From: Pieris napi
Taxonomy: Eukaryota; Arthropoda; Insecta; Lepidoptera; Pieridae
Assembly (NCBI RefSeq): GCF_905475465.1
Contig: NC_062240.1
Coordinates: 12,911,001-12,975,000, forward strand
Length of the DNA: 64,000 nt
Reading direction: 5' to 3'
The notes beneath the pieces are model-generated. The model worked only from the letters and a program-made list of their open reading frames with translations. It made no database searches and was not told where the DNA came from. Positions 10,317-22,621 of this stretch are shown in pieces. Each line of letters starts with the position of its first letter. The first letter of the stretch is position 1. A program made the position numbers and the translations under genes.

Positions 10317-12234
10317 ATGTATACATCGGTAAGTACAGTCTACTATAAAATCACTATCGTCAAAAGTTAATTTGAAACATAGGCATAAGAACTAACGCAG
10401 AAATGCTAAGCTTCAATAAAGTGGTTAAGAATCCACAACTGGTACCTATTCTGTATCTACAGGCAGCGACATTATTTAAAGAACACCGTCACCTTAATTA
10501 AAAGGCCGGGAACGCACTCGCGAGCCCTCTGGCATTGAGTGTCTATGGGCGGCTGTATCACGTTACATCTGGAGAGCCTCCTGCCCGTTCTATTAAAAAA
10601 AATGGGTATAAAAACACGAAGAACGTGAACTTGGGATCCTTCTCTCTTCCCTCATCTTAATTTCTTTTACCGTGTCTTATATTCCAGGGACTGATCTTAA
10701 TAAGCTTTGCAAGCATCGCTTCAGCTGTAGTAATAGATCAAACGCCATTTTACAAAGAAGCTTTTCAAACTGGTGATGGAGCCAGTTGGAGTACAGTCAA
10801 AACTTATCATCCACCAAGGACGCAACGAGTATATAATAATTATGATACATATGTGAGTATTTGTTCCCTCGCTAAAACTCGAGAACGGCTGGACCGATTT
10901 GGCTAATTTTGGTCTTCAATTATTTGTGGAGAGCCAGAGGTTTAAACGTAAACATAATTAATAAGTAAATTAAAATACTAAAAAATTCAAATTGAATTTT
11001 CCAGCAAAATCTGTTCCTATTGTGTGTTCCTACGTATTTTTATAAATAAAGAGGTATCACTTGGTCATATATTTATAGGTGCCTACAGAAATGTGTGTAT
11101 CATGGCTGTAGTTTGAGGTTGTATTTGGTCTCTTTTAAAAATATTGTATTACGTTTTGACACAAAAATATGAAGGTGATACGAAGTTCGAGAGTTCATCT
11201 AGTCTATTATTAAAAAAAATTATATACAACCACGTCTGATGAAACTTTTTACTATTTTGTTTTTTTTTTAAATAAGAGTTAATATATATCCAGGCCTACC
11301 CGAAATATGAATTCGAGTATGCTGTATCAGATGAGAAGACAGGTGATCACAAACGTCATCATGAAGAACGCGATGGTCACAGAGTACGCGGTGAATACAG
11401 TCTTGTTGAAGCAGATGGGTCTTTGAGAGAAGTTCGATACGACGCTGATGATTTTAATGGGTAAATATTTTTTTCTTTATTATCTTGGCCCTAGGTAATT
11501 AAATGTTTCGAAATTATAGATTTATAACTTAAACGCTATATACGGTGAAGTCGTAATGATTAACAGAAAGATCTAACGTAACCATTACTCAAAGTCTGTG
11601 GTCATTACCAAACCCATTTCCTACGTTTTTGACTCTTACCATTTTAGACACACAATATGTAATCACATAAAAAAGACTTATCTCTTGCATATATTACATA
11701 GTAAACTAAATAACACTTTGAATATTTAATTACAGCTTCAACGCGGTTGTAAGCAATAGCGTATTAAATCACGGCGATAACGCGTATTCGACCCATGGAC
11801 ACACCCGTCAATTTCTACCCATTGGAAAAGATATCAAAATAAATTATTTCTTCCCGAACAAAGATCAAAAACAAAACAACATTGACAATGCAAGTGAAAT
11901 AATTGAAAGTAATCCAGTCACTGAAGCAGCGCAATCTTCTGAAGAACCTGAAAAAGTTGAGAAGGCAGAGAAAGGGATTGTTACCTTACCACAGACTGAA
12001 TCTGTTAAATCTATTGAATTTCCCATTGTCAAAATGGAAGCAATCGAAAGTCCCATCAAATTGGTTCAAACAAACACCGATGTGGTAATGCCTGATATTG
12101 TCCAGATTCCTGATTTAGAAAAGCCTTTAGATGCTGAACACAACCTGAAAACAGAATCTAAAGAACCGGAAAGTCATGACTCCGATGCTGCGTCGTCTTA
12201 TTACCATTCCAGAATATATTACGTTGGTTTTTAA
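10317..12234 (+). CDS. Gene 5: divergent RR-2 protein with long acidic tail, 280 residues, 4 exons
   Basis: Coding exons are 10317-10328, 10688-10852, 11294-11460 and 11736-12234. The protein starts M-Y-T-S-G-L-I-L-I-S-F-A-S and has a signal peptide of about 18 residues. Exon 2 lacks the usual Ala/Pro/His repeats. An RR-2 domain (64-122) is recognisable but diverged: YEFEYAVSDEKTGDHKRHH, ERDGHRVRGEYS, REVRYDADDFNGFNAVV. It is split by a phase-2 intron before FNAVV. The last about 155 residues form a Glu/Ser/Lys-rich, repeat-free tail ending YYHSRIYYVGF, unlike the short His/Tyr ends of its neighbours. Poly(A) signal at 12257-12262. Expected to be secreted to cuticle or another chitinous matrix; the role of the tail is unknown. 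Gene 9 has a similar layout. Confidence 0.88.
10497..10602 (+). mobile_element. LINE tail fragment in intron 1 of gene 5
   Basis: Contains the recurring lepidopteran repeat core GGCCGG-AACGCACTCGCGAGCC and ends near CCTCCTGCCCGTTC followed by an A-rich run. It matches the 3' end of the LINE remnant at 44203-44590. Confidence 0.7.
10860..11215. repeat. Probable dispersed repeat in intron 2 of gene 5
   Basis: Begins near AACGGCTGGACCGATTTGGC, a motif common in lepidopteran non-autonomous repeats, and ends with GATACGAAGTTC followed by a sequence resembling the reverse complement of the start of the element at 23173. Boundaries are uncertain. Confidence 0.4.
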
Positions 12235-12299
12235 TTTATTACAACAAAGTATATTTAATAAAACTATGTTAACTTATTACAAATAAATAGTAATTAAAC

Positions 12300-14340
12300 A
12301 TTGTTGATACCGAATATTATCTTTACTTTAAACTAATGAATGAATTTTTTTTATCCGGTGGGTGGAATCTGAAAAATTACTACGCTATTTGAGGTCGATG
12401 CAGTGCTAAATTACCTCTTTTGTTATGTGGACACTGTTAGTTTATACTAGATTGATAGCAATCACATTGATGCTGAACATAAAATTACTATAGAACTTTT
12501 GTGAAATAACGCGAAACAAATAAGAATTATTAGTTCCCAGAACCACCACATTGGTTCTCTTCTTGCACAGGCTCTATCTGGTAACTGGTAGCTTCACTGA
12601 CACGAAAAAGTATTCCGATACAGATCTCTGGGTTTGTAGTTTATTTATAGCACAATTAAGTCGGCAAAAGGATGTGAAAAACATATATTGATGATATTTT
12701 TTTTATTTTGAAGTATGTAAAATGCACATATCATAAATTTAAAGCAAGAAGACTCAACATAGACATAGGTCATATATGCTCTTGTAATACTTTCGGTCAT
12801 ATTTTTTTACAAAACTTTGTGTAAATTAATTAAATGTTTTTTAAATAAAATTTTAATGCTTAAAAATCGTTGCGCTTTGAATTTTTCTCGTTTAAATTAA
12901 TTATAGTAATTAGTTTTTGTAAATGCAAACTGTAATGTATTGTTAAGGCTTGTATGTTACGCACACAATATAATTATTTTGTAACGATACCTACTTTAGT
13001 TTCGTCAATCAAAAACGTATTTCATAAAATCGTTAGTATTACTTTGACCTTGGTGATTTGTTTTATGTTTTTATAATATATATTAAAGTAAAAGGGTAAT
13101 TTGAATCCCCAAACAAATTTAATTAGGATAAATATTTCTATGTCTGTTTTATTATAAAGTTTTTCAAAGTATAGGGTAATATACTTTATATATCTAAAGC
13201 GAAATAGTTGTTGCCATACCGGGAATCGACACAAATACTTTCTAGTTACAAAACTAAAAATATTACAGCATAAATAAAAGATCGCAAAAATAAATACCCT
13301 TACCAAAAAGGGCATAAGATAAACAAAGCAAAATGAGTCGCCGCAGGTACTACTAATTACACTTTAGCGATAAATTTTGTATATCGCTTAAAAAATCTAT
13401 TGTTTAATGTAAGATTATTTAAACCAAGATATACTCATTCACTTTCCTAATCTAACGTAAGCATATTGTAATGAACAATTACATTATTAGTTTATATAAG
13501 GTACACAACTCTTGTAACTAGAATAAATTAAAGCTATTATATAACACCCGCTGAGAGTATCTCAGATACAATTTAATAAGAAAAAGGAATTTCTTTGAAA
13601 TTAATAAAATTCCTGTGTAAACGTGGTATGGGCAGAGTCCAACTAGTGGTTAAATGAGCGTTTTACGATTCAGATTTGAATGATTAGAATTGCTGAGAAA
13701 CTTCTGAACTTCTGCAAGGAGCTAGGCTGCTTGAATAAGTCAGGACTTAACGCTCAAACGAAATGGATATCTAAGTGTGGGAACCACATAACACTACTTA
13801 GTACCTACTTAGAACATTTCTTAATTCTCTTAAATTTTAATTGTTGTTTACCTTTGTAACTATGAATTTCATCTCAACAACTCAGCTCATCAATCAATTA
13901 TTAACTGATCCCTTTTTAGCTAATTATTTTATAATATAATATCGCATTGAATTTTTAAATCGGCTACCTTAGATTTGCAGTAAATTCATTGCAATTGTAC
14001 AATTTCCCAACGTCCTCTAACAGTCTAGAATAACTATCAAAAATTGTAACGGTTGTTATCTCAATCGTGTGTATCTAAAACTGTTTAATTGTTGCTTGAC
14101 CTTGAAAAAGACATTAAATTTAAAGAAGTGTTTAAACGCCTTACTCTTATGTTACCTTGTATTTCAATTATTACATTATATTCTATGACAATATGAACTT
14201 TATTAAAGTATTTTAATTATAAAAATATTATAGGCTTTGTAATGGTTTGATTTTATATAAAGACTCAGCAGCGTCTCTACCTTCCATTGTAAAAATTATT
14301 GTTTAATGTAATTCAAAAATAAATGTTTAGATCCTTTGTA
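12300..14340. other. AT-rich intergenic stretch between genes 5 and 6
   Basis: No gene seen. It holds a short repeat fragment at about 13685-13745 (AAACTTCTGA and AAGGAGCTAGGCTG) that recurs at 21183-21240. Confidence 0.45.
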
Positions 14341-14344
14341 TTTA

Positions 14345-14445
14345 TAATAATAATTGATTTGCAAGAATATGGTACAAAAATGTTTTGGTGGTACAATGAC
14401 AGTTGGCATATTCTGCCACACAACACACAAACGTGCAAATTTGTT
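14345..14445 (+). repeat. Dispersed repeat, copy 1
   Basis: Shares GCAAGAATATGGTACAAAA, GGTGGTACAAT and a CATATTCTG-CACAC-GCAAATTTG series with 45000-45105. Class not determined. Confidence 0.55.
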
Positions 14446-14916
14446 TTAAAAATAATTTTTCATAGAAGTTACATACATTATGAGTATATATAGCCAATGT
14501 TTATATTATTTTATCACTACATCATCACATTATTTAAATATATATTACGTTATCGAATTTATATTAATTATAATGTTACACGCAAAAAATATTTTTTTCT
14601 GAAAGCACATTGAGTCAATTTTTAAAAACTCTAGTAGGAAGATTTAGAAGGATTATCAATACTAAGATGAAAGTAAAAATATAAAAGCAATATCTGTACT
14701 TACAAATTAAAAAATAGTACGTACGTATGTTATGATTAAGATATCATTATATTCATAGAATCAGCAACAAAGGTATCAAACAAGCGCATTTCCATACATA
14801 GCGCCCGTATCAAATGTCGCAACCCAATAGTGTGATTGGCAATGCAATTACTTTGGTCCTATCGGATATCATCAGAAACTGGCCCCCCTCCACGACACCT
14901 CTTATGTTTTGTTTGT

Positions 14917-14924
14917 TATATAAA
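14917..14924 (+). promoter_or_regulatory. TATA box of gene 6
   Basis: TATATAAA, 63 bases before the ATG. Confidence 0.72.
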
Positions 14925-14979
14925 AAGAGTGCAAATCACAGCAATAGCAGTCTACAATCTAAAGCATTTGTGTCTAACA

Positions 14980-16706
14980 ATGTTTGCTAAAGTAAGAATT
15001 ACATTACATTACATTTGAACTTAATAAATTGCTAAGACAAAAAACTAATTAAAAAGGAGTTCTATTGCATTGAAAAATATTATTGAATAAATAGCTACAT
15101 GATTTACATTTACATGGGATGGGATAAATGTAATTTTTAAGAACCTTTGTGAATTAATCATTAACTAACTTGAAAACAATTTTTAGATCACAATCTTGTG
15201 CAGTGTGGTGGTGGCTGCGAGTGCTGGTCTTTTGCACCACGCTCCAGCTGTCTCATCCCAGAACATCATACGCCACGACAACGTGCACGAGACTCCAGTG
15301 CACTACGAGGCTCCGGTCCACGCTGTACCCGCTTACCATTCAGCTCCAGCAGTGCACGCTACCGCAGTCGTCCATGCCGCTCCAGTAGTCCACGCTGCTC
15401 CCGTTGCCCACGCTGTCCCAGCCTACCATGCTGCACCTGTACATGCTCATGTAGAAGACCACTATGTTGACGAATACGTATGATTTTTTTACCTTAAACT
15501 TATACATCTTGTTACGTACAAAAACTCACTGAAACAATTACTAGACTCTTAGAATTGTGGAATCTACTTAAAAACATCATAAGCTTCGTAAATTACATAA
15601 CTTTTTCTTTCAGGCCCATCCAAAATACGGATACTCCTACTCAGTAGAAGACCCCCACACCGGTGACCACAAGTCCCAGCACGAGACCCGTGATGGTGAT
15701 GTTGTGAAGGGAGAGTACTCCCTATTGCAGCCTGATGGTTCTTTCCGTAAGGTCACTTACACCGCTGACCATCACAATGGGTAAATACAAATCTTAGATA
15801 TACAACATTTCTTACTAATATTCTCTAGAGCCAAACAGGAATTTTTCAACCTTAGAAAAAAAATATAAAATCTTGCGAAATGTTAAAAGAAAGTTTATAA
15901 GTTGCATACCTGGCATGACCAATTTGCTACACTAACAAAGATCTTATCCAATAAAGATTATTACACTATACTTATCTGTTCAATACGTACTGCACTACAA
16001 TACAGATTATTATCTGTTACATTTAACTCGGTTATGTAGCAGAATGGCTATATTACTAAATAGTATATGAAGTCTTAAATCTAAAAAATGTTCATGCAAT
16101 ATCAGATTAACTTTAATTATTTCAATGAATGAATAATAGAAGTTTCCCTTCCCAAGCTAAAGATAGAATTGTAAATTTACACATAAAAGTATATTTATAG
16201 TTTCTTGTAATTAAATGAGCGCGTACACAGTTTATAATTAAAATAAATAGAGCAACGTGTAATAATGAAAGTAGGACTAAGACCAGGCGTATTATTAACT
16301 GGACCTGGTAGATGTCCACAACGGCCCACTTCCAAGTGTTGCCCAACTTTAAAGATCGTTGCGAATATAGAGACTAATTTCGTAAGCATCCTTCTATCAT
16401 TGAAAGGAAATTCTTAAATCTTTGATAAATTGCGGTCTACCAATGTCATGTACTAATAAAAAAAACTATGTTCAATCAAATCAAAGTATTTGAAATTGAA
16501 ATATTGATTCGAACTGTTTTATGTTGAAATTTTTTTTAATATTTTTAAACATGTCAGAATCGTGAAGCACATTGAAGAATTATGAAGTTATGATATTATA
16601 ATTTTTTTTATTTTACAGATAATCTACAGTATATACTAAATATTATTTTGTCAACAGATTCAACGCCGTAGTACACAACTCGCCACCAGTCATCCATCAT
16701 CATTAG
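14980..16706 (+). CDS. Gene 6: RR-2 cuticular protein, 172 residues, 4 exons
   Basis: Coding exons are 14980-14991, 15187-15477, 15614-15780 and 16658-16706. The protein starts M-F-A-K-I-T-I-L-C-S, with a signal peptide of about 17-18 residues. It has AVSSQNIIRHD, a His/Ala/Val/Pro repeat region (APVVHAAPVAHAVPAYHAAP) and a canonical RR-2 domain at 106-164: YSYSVEDPHTGDHKSQHE, RDGDVVKGEYS, VTYTADHHNG then FNAVVHN. The domain is split by a phase-2 intron, and the product ends SPPVIHHH. Exon 2 uses a GTATGA donor. Poly(A) signal at 16946-16951. Expected role: secreted chitin-binding protein of cuticle. Its RR-2 domain is close to that of gene 8 (both have a FRKVTYTAD segment). Confidence 0.93.
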
Positions 16707-16959
16707 AACCTTCTCAACTGTGATATTAGATTAGGAAATCTTAGTACTTTAGACATTCGAAGCTAGGCTATTCTTAGTACTTGTGATACTTCATTATATT
16801 TCTTATGAGGCTCATATTCGAAGGTAGATTTTAATTTCTTAATTTTTTAATAGACTTTAGTTAGATTTGAAAATGGGCCTCATTTTATGTCTTCTATTTC
16901 TCTTTTTATTCTATTCTGTTACAATGATGTACAAATACAATTAAAAATAAATATTACAA

Positions 16960-17950
16960 AAACATATTTTTATTTCTTTCCTAATATTTATATTAAATAC
17001 ATCTATATAAATAAATATTTATCTTCAATAATAGTAAATCATCTTCAATTTCAACTTATGTAAAGTTTCTCTTATGAAAATGCGGGTTTTTGTTAACTTG
17101 GTCTAATAATATATTTGATTAGACGGTTATTATTGTAGACTAATTGGAGATTAGTTTCATCGTTCATTTAATTATAGTTCCGCCATACATTTACTGCATA
17201 CTTTTTAGAATATTTTGTAGTGATATACGTATATATAAAACGAAAGCAGGATACAATGATTAATGACTAAAAATTGTAATATAAATGAGTAATAACTTTT
17301 GATTTATAATTTAACAGACCTTATTGATTTATGACTTTAACGTATTGCAATATTATCGATTCATATTTGTATTGATCAACTCAGATTATTTATTATGTAA
17401 GTTTTATAAATTATCCAGAGAATTGTCGACAATTAAACACTAAGATTTTCAGCCTAAGCGTGCAACACATTCTTGTATAGAAGCATAACATTTGAAGGAA
17501 AGTAGCATTTCTTAGATTGAAGACTAAAAAAAAGTGCCAATCACCGATAGCACAATGTGGCTGGTCGACTATACCAAAGACAACGACTATTGACGATATA
17601 TTAATTATGATAGACGAGTGCATAAGGAAAAATTATCTATGAAATAAACGCAGAAATGTCTGCCCCATGCTCAATTGAGAAGTTACATGACGTCATTTCT
17701 GTTCAATACCTTTGAAGTGACTGGTCCCTAGGGCATTCCCAGCCAAATTTTAAGGGGGCAGAAGAAGGAGGAACCCCTGTATGGGAGTTGTATAAAGCAA
17801 GTGAAAAGTTCAACGTGCTTTTGACTGTACACTTACTTAATAGTACCTAACGTTATATTCTTACTAGAATATTACTAATAATAATTAATATTTAAAATGT
17901 TATTTCGATACTTTAAGGCAGCTGCCCCTACCTGTCCCCCTGGCGACGCC
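16960..17950. other. Intergenic stretch without recognised features
   Basis: AT-rich, no coding signal. A GC-richer patch at about 17700-17790 and 17920-17960 may be repeat debris but matches nothing else in the window. Confidence 0.4.
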
Positions 17951-17954
17951 ATTG

Positions 17955-18080
17955 ATTGGTCCAAGAAAAGAGCGTACCAATTCTTAAAAGGCCGGCAACG
18001 TACTTGCGAGTGATGTGAGTGTCCATGGCGGTATCACTTAACATCAACCACCTGACCGTTTGCCTCCTATTACATACAAT
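17955..18080 (+). mobile_element. LINE tail fragment
   Basis: Plus-oriented copy of the GGCCGGCAACG core, GTGTCCATGGCGG and TGCCTCCTATTACAT, the recurring 3' tail discussed at 44203-44590. Confidence 0.7.
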
Positions 18081-19056
18081 AAATAATAATAAGCTAAATT
18101 GATTGTATTATACTGGCATTGAATTCTTTTCAATGTAACTTTTTGCGTGTTTAGTGGTTATATCGCCTACTGCGTGTTCATTGTACGGAATTGAGCTATC
18201 ATCGAGTGTCATAACAGTGTGATATTTTAATAAAAACTAAGTAAGTAATTAATAACTTGTTAATACGTTTACGGACGAAGAAATTTGTATTTGTTTATTG
18301 TTTGAAGATTTATTATAGACGTTAATAATTTAACCAAAGTGCTAATTTTACATTTTTTAAGTTCCTTTATGCTTAATCACATATTCTAATTCACATATTT
18401 ATTAGGATTAAATGTAGGCTTACCGATAATGAGAGGTAACGAGTAACCCAATAAGGCGGCTCAAGGACTAAACTATTATTTCGATTCGTTAGTTTGCCTT
18501 TTTAAAATACATAAAAAATATTATCCATTTTCCCATACCAAGAGACTAATAAGGAGATAGTGGAAGAGTAGCTGTACTGGTCTTCAGAGACAGCTGAGAC
18601 TATGTTTAATATGCAACCTGAGAGTGTTGAGTCAGGATAAAATATTAACAAGGGAGGGTGGAAATATATAAAGTAAGGAGAATCGAAGCCCCTGTGACAG
18701 ATTATCCAAGATATTAAAATTATTGTTGGTAGACAGTTTAACAGACTTGATCTATGACATAAAAACCAGGAACTAACTGATTTGTTCCTGTATACATGTC
18801 GCAAAAGAAGCAATGAGGCAAAAAGGTAGAAACCAATATACATAATCATTAATAATCAGGACTCTTCATATGTAGAAGATGAGAGTTCCTCAGCCCTGGA
18901 GGTTAGCTCCATAGATTGAGGAGGCTTCCACTACTAAACATATCAAATCTTTTTGTAAAACAAGGATCCAATAATTAAAAACAATAAAACCTTAATCTAC
19001 CTTACATAAAAATAAAGTTCTAAGCAATTATTACAGTAAATGAAAACTATGTCGAC

Positions 19057-19102
19057 ATAATCCTCCAATATTCCCTATAATTTGGGAATATTGGAGGATT
19101 AT
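19057..19102. repeat. Perfect 19-bp hairpin
   Basis: Arms 19057-19075 and 19084-19102 are exact reverse complements (left arm ATAATCCTCCAATATTCCC) around an 8-base loop. It may be the two joined ends of a deleted palindromic element. Confidence 0.8.
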
Positions 19103-19650
19103 GGTGGTCACACAATACCATGTCTGTCTACAAATTGACTATGTATATTTATCGCAGAAGATCGATCACATGCCTAGATATCAATAAAACAGACGCACAA
19201 ATGCTACAAGTTATTACTGGATTTATTTCAAGAAGTTAAAATAACCACAACGAAATTAACAAAAAATCTCAACTTGCGACATTGGCATATTGAATGATTA
19301 TATAGAATCGTTGTCTTTTACGATGCCGTCGACATGACATACGGCACAAGATAACGATTAATATTTTGGCTTTAAAGGTCTCATTACGTTTTTACCAATA
19401 TCGAGTTACTTGTGACCTTCAAATACATGCTATACGTGTGAGGGGAACCAGCGGTATGTGGTATACGCTGGTTGCACACTGGGTTTATCTTTGGATATAT
19501 GTACATAATTCTACTGGACGTGTGTATGTCACTGAACTCCTCTTGTTTGGGTGGCGCCCTGGATGGTGTAGGTCAGCCTGGCAGATAGCGCTAGGTATCT
19601 AGGTTATTTATCTATTCTGCAACTAAACAGCTGGTTTTTCAGGTACGAGT

Positions 19651-19801
19651 CTCGGATAGCTGAACTGGTAGAGCTCTTGGCGCGTAACCAAACGATCTGG
19701 GTTTGATCCCCAGTCTGAGCCATCCGAATTATTTCGGAATCGTTCGGAATTTCGTTCGCCGAAAAAGATTTCCAGGACGTCTGTCGGGAAAAAAAAAAAA
19801 C
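19651..19801 (+). mobile_element. tRNA-headed SINE with poly(A) tail
   Basis: Head resembles a tRNA: A-box-like GATAGCTGAACTGGTAGAGC and a perfect T-arm CTGGG-TTTGATC-CCCAG. The body is only about 60 bases and ends in a run of A (19789-19801). The anticodon loop has no T at position 33, so it is not a working tRNA. Confidence 0.65.
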
Positions 19802-20047
19802 TTAAATTTTTAGTGCATAACTGTTAAGTTACTAATTAATAAGTCTAAGTGTACACTATTAGTATTAAAACGAAGTACTTTATTTTATTGAAACTTCTAA
19901 ATTAACATGTCAAAAGGAAGAGACTGACTGCCCACGACACAGATATCCTAGTGCACTATCTATTTACCTAAATATCTAATTGATTTATTCAAGCAGACAA
20001 TTATAAGTGCATATTTATTATTGTGTTAGTTACAATGCTCAAATAAA

Positions 20048-20330
20048 TCAGTGACGCTACAACCTCTTTAGGTCTTGGCCTCAGATTTCTGGATCTGTTT
20101 CATGATCATGTTTAAATCCAATAGGCAAGTAGGTGATCAGCCTTCAGTGCCTGACACACGCCGTCGATTGGGTCTAAGACATGTTGGTTTCCTCACGATG
20201 TTTTTCTTCACCGTTCGAGCAAATTTTAAATGCGGACATAGAAAGAAAGTCCATTGGTGCACAGCTGGGGATCGAACCTACGACCTCAGGTACAAGAGTA
20301 GCACGCTTAATCCACTAGGCCAACTCTGCT
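20048..20330 (-). mobile_element. tRNA-derived SINE, near full length
   Basis: Minus-strand copy of the main SINE family. The plus strand runs from AGTGACGCTACAACC to CCACTAGGCCAACTCTGC, with the B box read as GGTTCGATCC on the minus strand. Confidence 0.82.
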
Positions 20331-20957
20331 CAACAATAGTTACAATGTTTTCCTACATAATTATACAAGTAGGTTAGCTAAAAAGTATATTCAATCCTAA
20401 AAATAAAACGGGCACATGCAGTTCATTGCAATGACCCAACGGCCAATCCAGCGTTCCCGTTATTACCACCAGCATGCTGTTAGGGCTTCCCCGCACCGAA
20501 CGCATTATTGAACTGGCATAAAAAACTTTGCAAAGATGTAAACAAACTATTTTAGTACTCGTAAGGCAAAAAAAAATGTTTTCGCGTACAGACAGTTCAT
20601 ACACATTGTATGCGCTCAGTGTACCTTGGCTTTAAGTTATGCAACAGTTTACTGGATCATTCAGTGCAACCCAGAGCGCTACTTTCTCACTGGACCGGAA
20701 TATAAGGCTGCGTTTACATGTGATTCATCGACGTAAATGTATTACACACACATTTTCAGCTTTTTAGCAAAAATATTGTATTGTACGATAAATAAATGAC
20801 ATCCAGATAAATTCCTTAAAAAAATGTACCTACTCAACTACATTTCTCATTTCTATTATATTTGTCGTTGTATTACCTAGAGAATTAAATGTATGTTTGT
20901 TAGTTTATTTATATACAAGTTATGAGGATCCTATCAGGCCAATAATAATAAAAAAAA

Positions 20958-21472
20958 TCAATGGCTTTATAACCCTAAATCGGTCTTCATTCCGTCTTTT
21001 CATTGCATCCGTTTCTTTAATCATTTTTATAGACAAGTATCTGATCACCCTTCTGTGTCTGACACATGTCGTAGACAAACCGTCCCTTGTGCAGAGTCTG
21101 TTTCAGCGCAGACGAATAAGTCACCCACGGGCTCTGGCTTCCCAACGAAAAGAAATCCGCGAAGCAGTGAGGTCGCTCCGTGAAGCCTGCGAAACTTCTG
21201 AGCTTCTGGAAGGAGCTAGGCTGGCTGAATTTGTCTGGTCAAGGCACAACGGAACAAATGAGCGTCTACGTGCGAAAATTCAGTCCAGACTACTTCTACG
21301 AGCTGTCGTCGATTTATAGGTTTTAATAAACATTTGCTCATTACCCTACCTTCACCGTAGGAAGATGCTATTGCGCACATAGTAAATTCCGTTGGTGCTC
21401 AGATAAGTGATCAGCACGCACGACCCCAGGGTTGAGGGTCGCACGCTTAAACCACTGGGCCAACACTGCTAT
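20958..21472 (-). mobile_element. SINE split by an inserted 230-base segment
   Basis: 20958-21112 matches the 3' half of the main SINE, diverged, and 21342-21472 matches its tRNA-like 5' half. The stretch 21113-21341 between them is foreign: it is GC-richer, open on the plus strand in one frame with the segments preceding it, and shares a roughly 50-base piece with 13690-13742. Confidence 0.65.
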
Positions 21473-21794
21473 CAAATAAGGCTTACGGTTGGTACCAAAA
21501 ATTAACACAAGTAAAACCTTATGCAAGAGTTAAAATTAAATGTGCTCAAGTATACGAATTACGTGCGTAACATAATATGTATTTAGCTATTATAACATCA
21601 GAGCTATGTTAAGTAATCCGACCGTAACAAAACTTATTCAGACATTTATTTAATTAAACACGTTTTATTTAGACTGAGTAAAGATTTTTTGGGTTTACAC
21701 TTTAAACTAAAAGAAGCGTTCATCTCTTTCTGTCAAATTGAGTTAACACTGTATTAAAAAGGGATACATCGTCAAAAGACATGTCTAACGTACA

Positions 21795-22130
21795 AATAGA
21801 CACCGCATCGACGCTTTGGAAATGTGGTGCCGGCGACGGATGCTGCGTATTCCCCGGTCAGCTCATAGGAATAATGTTTCAATTTTAAATGAACTGCGTG
21901 TCACGGATGAAAGAGGCTTTCAATTATTCTCTTTCTAGTCTCCAGGGAGTGATGATATTCCTGCCATATCGCCCGGAAACCTTATGACAACCATGAAAAA
22001 CTTATAATTACCGGGAAAGTGGATTAGCCTAACACGATGGACCGACCTGATTTCACCAAATCTGTTCTCTGAAGCCATTCACCTAGAGATCGTTAGAGAT
22101 GGAAGCAGTTATGCAGTTCTGCCACAACGG
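21795..22130 (+). mobile_element. Non-LTR retrotransposon remnant, 3' end of a reverse transcriptase ORF
   Basis: The plus strand translates as ALEMWCRRRMLRIPRSAHRN followed by VSILNEL, then after frameshifts RWTDLIS-plus-EAIHLE. This is the typical C-terminal end of endonuclease/reverse-transcriptase polyproteins of arthropod LINEs (MWCYRRMLRI-type motif). It is broken and partial. Confidence 0.7.
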
Positions 22131-22202
22131 GGTCGGGGGCGATCGGAAAAAAACGCATAGATGTAATTATAAATTAATCAGAGATATAGTGGTTTTCATT
22201 AG

Positions 22203-22305
22203 TGTATGCCGCCCATGGACACTCACATTGCCAGACGGCTCGCTAGTGAGTTGCCAACCTTTTAAAGACTGGTAGACCCTTTTCTTGGAGGACCCTAGTT
22301 GATAT
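22203..22305 (-). mobile_element. LINE tail fragment
   Basis: Minus-oriented copy of the recurring tail (GCCGCCCATGGACACTCACA on the plus strand, then TTGCCAACCTTTTAAA), followed by TTGGAGGACCCTA, as in the 44203-44590 element. Confidence 0.7.
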
Positions 22306-22560
22306 TTAACTAATCGAAGTTTATATTACGACTATGCTCCGTAGATTAAAAACTCAATAATTGTTAATAGTTTTGGGATGTTGCTAATAAACGAATAAAA
22401 CGTGCATTAATTTTTTACGTTATTTTAATGAAACAATAATTATTTCGGTCACAATTTAACCTTGAATGAAGCTTATTAAGTGTCAGTGATGTAAGAAAGT
22501 TCGATCTCGGGTCGTATGTCAGCCGGTTTTGTGGTAAATTACACATGCGTTTATGTCAGG

Positions 22561-22568
22561 TATAAAAA
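22561..22568 (+). promoter_or_regulatory. TATA box of gene 7
   Basis: TATAAAAA, 61 bases before the ATG. Confidence 0.72.
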
Positions 22569-22621
22569 GTACCTCGCAACCCTTGTCCTTATCAATTGAG
22601 CCCAAAGGTGCAATAAGCAAC

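Noticed and set aside
18502..18849. 115-codon minus-strand ORF rich in hydrophobic residues
   Set aside because: No family resemblance, no promoter or splice context, and composition expected from AT-rich DNA.
19651..19725. Candidate tRNA gene
   Set aside because: The T-arm is perfect but the anticodon loop lacks the invariant T33, the acceptor stem is poor, and the sequence continues into a poly(A)-tailed SINE.
20897..21319. 140-codon ORF as a gene
   Set aside because: It runs across a SINE half and a nested repeat segment; the start is in SINE and flanking sequence.
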